NCBI GenBank assembly: GCA_037478835.1
Contig: JBBFLV010000005.1
Coordinates: 1 to 64,000 of the forward strand
Length of the DNA: 64,000 bases
Origin: 630D-37 sp037478835
GTDB taxonomy: Bacteria; Chloroflexota; Anaerolineae; Anaerolineales; Villigracilaceae
Direction of reading: 5' to 3'
Below, one piece after another: positions 59,594 to 64,000 of the stretch. The position numbers were made by a program, and so were the translations under genes. The stretch's first letter is position 1; each line of letters begins with the position of its first letter. Under the pieces are notes generated by a model that made no database searches, had not been told where the DNA came from, and saw only the letters and a program-made list of their open reading frames with translations.

Positions 59594-62038
59594 TCAATAC
59601 ACCGCGTAGATAACGACCCCATCATGACGAAAGACGGGGAGCAGGTGACGCTCGAATTTTTCTACCTGCACGCGGTAAGTGAGGTATTCCAGGCTGCCCA
59701 CGTAGATATAACGGATGCCGTATTGCCGTAGGATACGCTGCGCTTCTTCCCAGGAATCGGTTTCGTAGAGGCGGCGGATGTCTTCCTGGCGCGTGCCCTG
59801 GGGAGCGGCGCTGCCGCGCCACTGCACTTCGTGACCGGGCCAGTTGAGCACGGTGGGCAGACCGGTGTAGGTGGCGATGCGACCGTAATCCGTGTAACTG
59901 CCGCCCACCGCTTCGGCGACGATCCCGAAGGGAGCACGTTGCAGGTAGCGGATGGCCGCGGCTTCCGCCGGCTGAAAACGCTCGAGGCGACGGAAATCAT
60001 CCAGCGTGAGGGTGCGCAGCGAGGTCAGGCGGCCGGTCCTATCCCACCAGCCGAGCACAGGATATACCAGGCCGGCGAGGAGCGCCAAGACGACCCAGGC
60101 GACTGCCGCTCGACGGAGAGGGTGCTCGCCGAACAGGAGGGCGGTAGCATAGGCCGCCACCAGGCTCAGGAAGATCCAGGCCTGATAGTAGAACTTGAAG
60201 ACCGTGTTCATGCGCCAGCCGAATTGATCGCCCAAGTAGAAGAACTCAGGAAGGACGATCCAAAGCACGCCGATGCCGCTCAAGAGGGCAAAAAAGCCGG
60301 CGACAGGGGGCGGTGTCTCGGCAGAAATGTGGCGGAGATGCGGCCAGAAATGGGCCAGCGCAAGCGAGAGCAGGGCAAAGAGCGTGAACGCGCCGAATCC
60401 GTAAGTCAGGCGACGCTCCAGGGCGGCGCGCAGGAGTTCGCCCCAACCGGAGACTCCATGCGTGCTGAGGAACGTTGCAGCGATGGGGGGAACCAGATAG
60501 GCGAGCAGCAGAGTCATTCCCCAAGAGAGCAGGAAGAAGAGGGCGAACAGCAAGGCACCGCCACCGAGCGCGATCTTCCAGGTCTGGCGTTCCCCTTTCC
60601 AGGCGGGCCGCCGGCTCCAGAGATAGGCAAAAAGCGGCACGAACAGCGGCCCGAACATGACCCATAAATGGGCGCCGCGCGTCGGGTTGACCAGGTTCGG
60701 CAGGATGCCGCGGGCTTGGGAAGAGAAGCTCAGGAAGAACGGCAGGTAGAGCACCAGCGCACCTAGGGCGAGCGTGGGCAGAAGGATCAGGCTCTCTTCC
60801 ATAGCTCGCGAGAAGCCGGAATGTGTGCGTAGACGGCGCAGGAAGAACGCCACACCCAGTAGGAGGGCGATGATGAGCACATCCCAGGTGTTCAGGAAAG
60901 CCAATCCGCCAAGGAGCAGGCCGAGCAGGAAGAAGAACCGCCAGGGAAGCCAGGGGAAGTGTTCCCGCTCATCCTTCTGCAGGTAAAGCGCCAAGGCCAG
61001 GCCGATCCCCAGCAGGGTATAGGGGATGTTCAGCACATGGGGGTGGAGATCGCCGAGCAGGAAGGAGAAGAAGGGGAATTCGTCAATAATCTCTTGCGGC
61101 GCGCCTTGTAGGGTGTAATCCTGCACGACGCGCGAAGCGCGCCACCACCACCAATAGCGCTGCGGCAGCCAACCCAGGGGTTGCGCAGGCGGTTGATTCA
61201 GATCGCGCAGATCGAGCCAGCGCCAGAAATTGAAGGCGGAAGGAGCCTCGCTCCAGAAGAGGCCGGCGCGATGGAGGATCTCCAGCAGGCCTTCCCAATT
61301 GGATAGCAGGAGCAGGAAAAGCGGCGCCAGGAGCGCCGGCAGGTGGGGGGATTTTTTCTCCTCGCCGCGGCGCAGGCTCAGCAGGTCAAAGAGTACGGCA
61401 TGGGAGGCCTGGGCGGCGAGGGCAAAGGTGAGCGCGGTCATCAGGTTGTGGGCGATGCTGCCCCAAATGCCGCTCAGACGGGCAAGCAATGCCGTCAGGA
61501 CATAGCCGAAGTAGTAATAGGAGATGGCATAGCCCGAAAGCCAGGGATCGGGCGGCGGGAAGGACGGTGCGCGCAGGATGGCGTTGATGAAGGCCAGCTC
61601 CATCGGCTTTTCGGTGCCGACCAGGTCGGGGTTCGCCGCACGCAAAAGGGCCAGAAAAGCAAAAGAAAACAGGAACAACGCTTCGGAGGTCCAAAGGGTG
61701 CGCCGCTGCACCTGCGCCCAGGCCAGGATTTCGCCCAGGGAGCGGCGCGCCTGCTCCGGCCAGGATCGGGCCACGTCGTCGTCTTTTCCCCCTGAAAAAA
61801 GCGCCCATGCACTCAGCCCGGCCAGCAGGATCAGAGCCAGCACCGCTCCGCCGACATCGTTTTGTAACAGACCTAGCGAAGCGCCGATCCAGAAGAGATA
61901 GCCCCAAAGGAGCAGGCCGGCCGGCCGTGCCAGACCATAGCCGCGACCGGGCAGGGAAGGAAGCAGACGATAGAGCAAGGGAAAGGTCAGCCACCCGATC
62001 AGGGTGCTCAGGAGGTACCAGGAGAAGAAGGGGATCAT
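59594..62038 (-). CDS. DUF2298 (Chlor_Arch_YYY) polytopic membrane protein
   Basis: 814 aa, about fourteen helices. It matches the family named for Chloroflexi and archaea: DLVGTEKPMELAFINAILRAPSFPPPDPWLSGYAISYYYFGYVLTALLARL, then EFPFFSFLLGDLHPHVLNIPYTLLGIGLALALYL, LNTWDV, and the late QFGWRMNTVFKFYYQAWIFLSLVAAY. The C-terminal soluble end (RFQPAEAAAIRYLQRAPFGIVAEAVGGSYTDYGRIATYTGLPTVLNWPGHEVQWRG) resembles polyprenyl-phosphate mannosyl- or arabinosyltransferase tails. A glycosyltransferase role is suspected for the family but unproven. The start overlaps the E1 stop by one base. Confidence 0.82.
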   Translation of the reverse strand: MIPFFSWYLLSTLIGWLTFPLLYRLLPSLPGRGYGLARPAGLLLWGYLFWIGASLGLLQNDVGGAVLALILLAGLSAWALFSGGKDDDVARSWPEQARRSLGEILAWAQVQRRTLWTSEALFLFSFAFLALLRAANPDLVGTEKPMELAFINAILRAPSFPPPDPWLSGYAISYYYFGYVLTALLARLSGIWGSIAHNLMTALTFALAAQASHAVLFDLLSLRRGEEKKSPHLPALLAPLFLLLLSNWEGLLEILHRAGLFWSEAPSAFNFWRWLDLRDLNQPPAQPLGWLPQRYWWWWRASRVVQDYTLQGAPQEIIDEFPFFSFLLGDLHPHVLNIPYTLLGIGLALALYLQKDEREHFPWLPWRFFFLLGLLLGGLAFLNTWDVLIIALLLGVAFFLRRLRTHSGFSRAMEESLILLPTLALGALVLYLPFFLSFSSQARGILPNLVNPTRGAHLWVMFGPLFVPLFAYLWSRRPAWKGERQTWKIALGGGALLFALFFLLSWGMTLLLAYLVPPIAATFLSTHGVSGWGELLRAALERRLTYGFGAFTLFALLSLALAHFWPHLRHISAETPPPVAGFFALLSGIGVLWIVLPEFFYLGDQFGWRMNTVFKFYYQAWIFLSLVAAYATALLFGEHPLRRAAVAWVVLALLAGLVYPVLGWWDRTGRLTSLRTLTLDDFRRLERFQPAEAAAIRYLQRAPFGIVAEAVGGSYTDYGRIATYTGLPTVLNWPGHEVQWRGSAAPQGTRQEDIRRLYETDSWEEAQRILRQYGIRYIYVGSLEYLTYRVQVEKFERHLLPVFRHDGVVIYAVY

Positions 62039-64000
62039 CAGCGGAAAAGGGGATAGCGGCGGGGATCGACCTCGTGCATCATTTCGTAGACGGCATCGAA
62101 GATGCTTTCGGCATTCGGTTTGGACCAGTAATCGCCATCCGAGCCGTAGGCCGGGCGATGCTCTTTGCCGGGCAGGGTGCGCGGCGGGGAATCCAGCCAG
62201 TAGTAGCCGCCTTGCTTTTCGATCACTTCTTGGAGCATGTAGGCGGTGGTGCCGCCGGGGACGTCTTCATCCACGAAGAGGATGCGGTTGGTTTTCTGCA
62301 GGGATTCGAGGATGCGTCCGTGGCGATCGAAGGGCAGGAGGGTTTGCACGTCGATCACCTCGACTTCGATGCCGACTTGGTGCAGTTTTTCGGCGGCATC
62401 CAGGGCGATACGGCAGCAGGCGCCGTAGGTGACCAGGGTGACATCCTGTCCCGGTCGCAGGACCTCCGGCACTCCCAAGGGGACGGTGATCTCGCCGATG
62501 TTTTCCGGCAGGCGCTCGCGCACGCGATAGCCGTTGAGCACTTCGACGACCACGGCCGGTTCTTCGGCCTGGAGCAGGGTGTTATAGAAGCCGGCGGCGC
62601 GGGTCATATCGCGAGGAACGCAAACGTACATGCCGCGCACCAGGTGGATCAGGCCGGCCATGAGCGAGCCGGAATGCCAAATGCCTTCCAGGCGATGGCC
62701 GCGCGTGCGCACGATGACCGGTGCTTTTTGTCCGCCGGCGGTGCGCCAATAGAGCGTGGCCAGATCGTCGCTCATGATCTGCAGGGCATAGAGCAGGTAG
62801 TCTAGGTACTGAATTTCGCAGATCGGCCTCAGGCCGCGCATTGCCAGACCGATGGCCTGCCCTAAGATGGTCGCTTCGCGAATACCGGTATCGCTGATGC
62901 GGTATTCGCCGTATTTTTCCTGCAGGCCGCGGAAACCCTGGTTGACATCGCCCAACCGTCCGACGTCTTCGCCGAAGGCCACCAAGCGCGGTTCGCGGGC
63001 AAAGGCGGCATCGAAGCAGGCGTTGAGGATCTCAAAGCCGTAGACGGAGGGCGAGTTTTCACTATAGCGCGGCGGGACTTCAGGGATTTGCAGCGCTTCG
63101 CCACTGTAGAGGAAGGAATCATAGCGCTGTTCGTTGATCTTTTCTTGTTCCTGTTTCCACTGGATAAGGACTTGCTTGGACGGATGCGGTTCGTGCCGTA
63201 GCAGGCGAAGGGCCTCATGGGCGGCGGCATGGACATCGCGGCGCAGGGGATAGGCAATGTTGGCCAGGCGCGAGCGGATCTCGTTCAATGCTGTTGCCTG
63301 TGAGGAGGTGGTGGCGATCTCATCTAGCATATCGAGCACTTGCTGGCGCTCTTCCAGGATCGGTCGCTGATAGGCTTCCCAGGCCTGCTTGCGCACGGAT
63401 TCGACGTAGGCGCGGTCTTCGGCCTCCCAAGCGGCGATCTCGGCTTCGGAGGCAATGTCGCTGGCGATCATCCATTCGCGCATTTTGCGAATGCAATCGT
63501 ATTCCTCTTCCCATTTCAAGCGCTCCGGCGATTTATACCGTTCATGCGAGCCGGAGGTAGAGTGACCCTGGGGCTGAGTTAACTCGATGACGTGCACGAG
63601 GGCCGGAATGTGATACTGACGGGCGATCTCGGCGGCCGTCTGGTAGACCTCGTAGAGGGCCGGGTAGTCCCAACCGCGCACCTGGTAGAGGTCATAGCCA
63701 TGTTGGCAGGCTTCCTGCGGGCAGGGTTCGCGCTCAAAGCCTTTCAGGATGGCGGCGATGTTTTCCTTGAGCATTTGGAACTGATTGGGGACGGAGATGC
63801 CGTAGCCATCATCGTAAACGGAGATCACCGCCGGGGCTTTGAGCACGCCGATGGCGTTCACCGCCTCCCAGAAGAGACCTTCGGCCGTGGAGGCGTTACC
63901 GATGCTGACCCAAACGACCTCTTCGCCGTTGCGGGAGAATTGCGGATACTGCTTGAGGGCCTCGACGTGACGGTAAAGCACCGAGGCATAGGCCAGGCCG
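62038..64000 (-). CDS. 2-oxoacid dehydrogenase E1, alpha and beta fused (N-terminus outside window)
   Basis: The frame is open to the right edge, so the start is missing; the visible part is about 653 aa. It carries the thiamine-dependent alpha subunit first (IGNASTAEGLFWEAVNAIGVLKAPAVISVYDDGYGIS, GWDYPALYEV, GHSTSGSHERYKSP) and the beta subunit from about residue 320 (AFAREPRLVAFGEDVGRLGDVNQGF, RISDTGIREATILGQAIGLAMRGLRPICEIQYLDYL, VDEDVPGGTTAYM). Fused E1 of this kind serves branched-chain or pyruvate dehydrogenase complexes; which one is not decided. E2 and E3 are not in the window. Confidence 0.88.
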   Translation of the reverse strand, partial: GLAYASVLYRHVEALKQYPQFSRNGEEVVWVSIGNASTAEGLFWEAVNAIGVLKAPAVISVYDDGYGISVPNQFQMLKENIAAILKGFEREPCPQEACQHGYDLYQVRGWDYPALYEVYQTAAEIARQYHIPALVHVIELTQPQGHSTSGSHERYKSPERLKWEEEYDCIRKMREWMIASDIASEAEIAAWEAEDRAYVESVRKQAWEAYQRPILEERQQVLDMLDEIATTSSQATALNEIRSRLANIAYPLRRDVHAAAHEALRLLRHEPHPSKQVLIQWKQEQEKINEQRYDSFLYSGEALQIPEVPPRYSENSPSVYGFEILNACFDAAFAREPRLVAFGEDVGRLGDVNQGFRGLQEKYGEYRISDTGIREATILGQAIGLAMRGLRPICEIQYLDYLLYALQIMSDDLATLYWRTAGGQKAPVIVRTRGHRLEGIWHSGSLMAGLIHLVRGMYVCVPRDMTRAAGFYNTLLQAEEPAVVVEVLNGYRVRERLPENIGEITVPLGVPEVLRPGQDVTLVTYGACCRIALDAAEKLHQVGIEVEVIDVQTLLPFDRHGRILESLQKTNRILFVDEDVPGGTTAYMLQEVIEKQGGYYWLDSPPRTLPGKEHRPAYGSDGDYWSKPNAESIFDAVYEMMHEVDPRRYPLFR

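Noticed and set aside
1..64000. tRNA or rRNA genes
   Set aside because: The main gene-free stretches were read for conserved T-loop and anticodon-arm patterns and none was found. A dedicated covariance search (tRNAscan or Infernal) would settle it.

Overview
The window reads as one 64 kb stretch of a draft bacterial chromosome with dense operons. It contains one 100-N scaffold gap (54094-54193). Gene content points to a Chloroflexota bacterium, probably Anaerolineae-like. The signs are a DUF2298 (Chlor_Arch_YYY) membrane protein, a B12-dependent ribonucleotide reductase, a CruF-type carotenoid protein, several very short-leader genes with a TATAAT box 6-8 nt before the ATG, and REP-like GTAG palindromes. 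This assignment is inference from gene content, not a phylogenetic result.

Layout. 0-2.3 kb: the end of an iron-type ABC importer (permease, ATPase). 2.4-4.0 kb: an M1-type peptidase lipoprotein. 4.2-7.9 kb: a nicotinamidase-like hydrolase with nicotinate phosphoribosyltransferase (NAD salvage), a carotenoid protein and a PEBP lipoprotein. 8.1-10.9 kb: minC-minD-minE-rodA (division-site placement and cell-wall elongation). 10.9-16.7 kb, minus strand: fabD, rpmF, an intein-containing nrdJ, and nrdR. 16.9-20.8 kb, minus strand: a cd1-type nitrite reductase with extra cupredoxin and cytochrome c domains, its DUF1858 partner, and an FTR1 iron permease. 21-25 kb: murE, then CIRCE-controlled groES-groEL. 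25.2-27.7 kb: a PAS histidine kinase with a single-domain response regulator. 27.7-35 kb, minus strand: ftsK, an S1-domain protein, a 7TM/HTH-like protein, a GNAT, an Ig-like membrane protein and purine nucleoside phosphorylase. 35.2-38.5 kb: moaA, an ACT-malic enzyme and recO. 38.5-40.3 kb, minus strand: a phytol-kinase-like protein and thrC. 40.4-45.4 kb: a surface-glycan cluster (DUF4910/DUF2172 peptidase-like, SpsF-like, two glycosyltransferases, a sulfotransferase) whose last two genes are markedly AT-rich. 45.4-48.8 kb, minus strand: a class A PBP that has lost its catalytic residues, and ilvE.

48.8-49.5 kb is a gene-free stretch with four perfect DnaA boxes and is a candidate oriC. 49.5-58.3 kb is a type I restriction-modification locus (hsdM, an AlbA_2/RecG-like regulator, hsdS, a RAYT transposase, hsdR, a YgjP-like metallopeptidase). 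Its hsdS 3' end has been remodelled by a REP palindrome and an 18-bp tandem array. 58.7-64 kb: a lipoprotein, the DUF2298 membrane protein, and a fused alpha/beta 2-oxoacid dehydrogenase E1 that runs off the right edge.

The most unusual items are the hsd locus with RAYT/REP and the hexapeptide-repeat tail, the apparently catalytically dead PBP, the cupredoxin-cytochrome c2-d1 fusion with a Crp/Fnr-like site upstream, the oriC-like region, and the repeated TATAAT-to-ATG spacing that implies leaderless transcripts. No tRNA, rRNA or CRISPR array was recognised.
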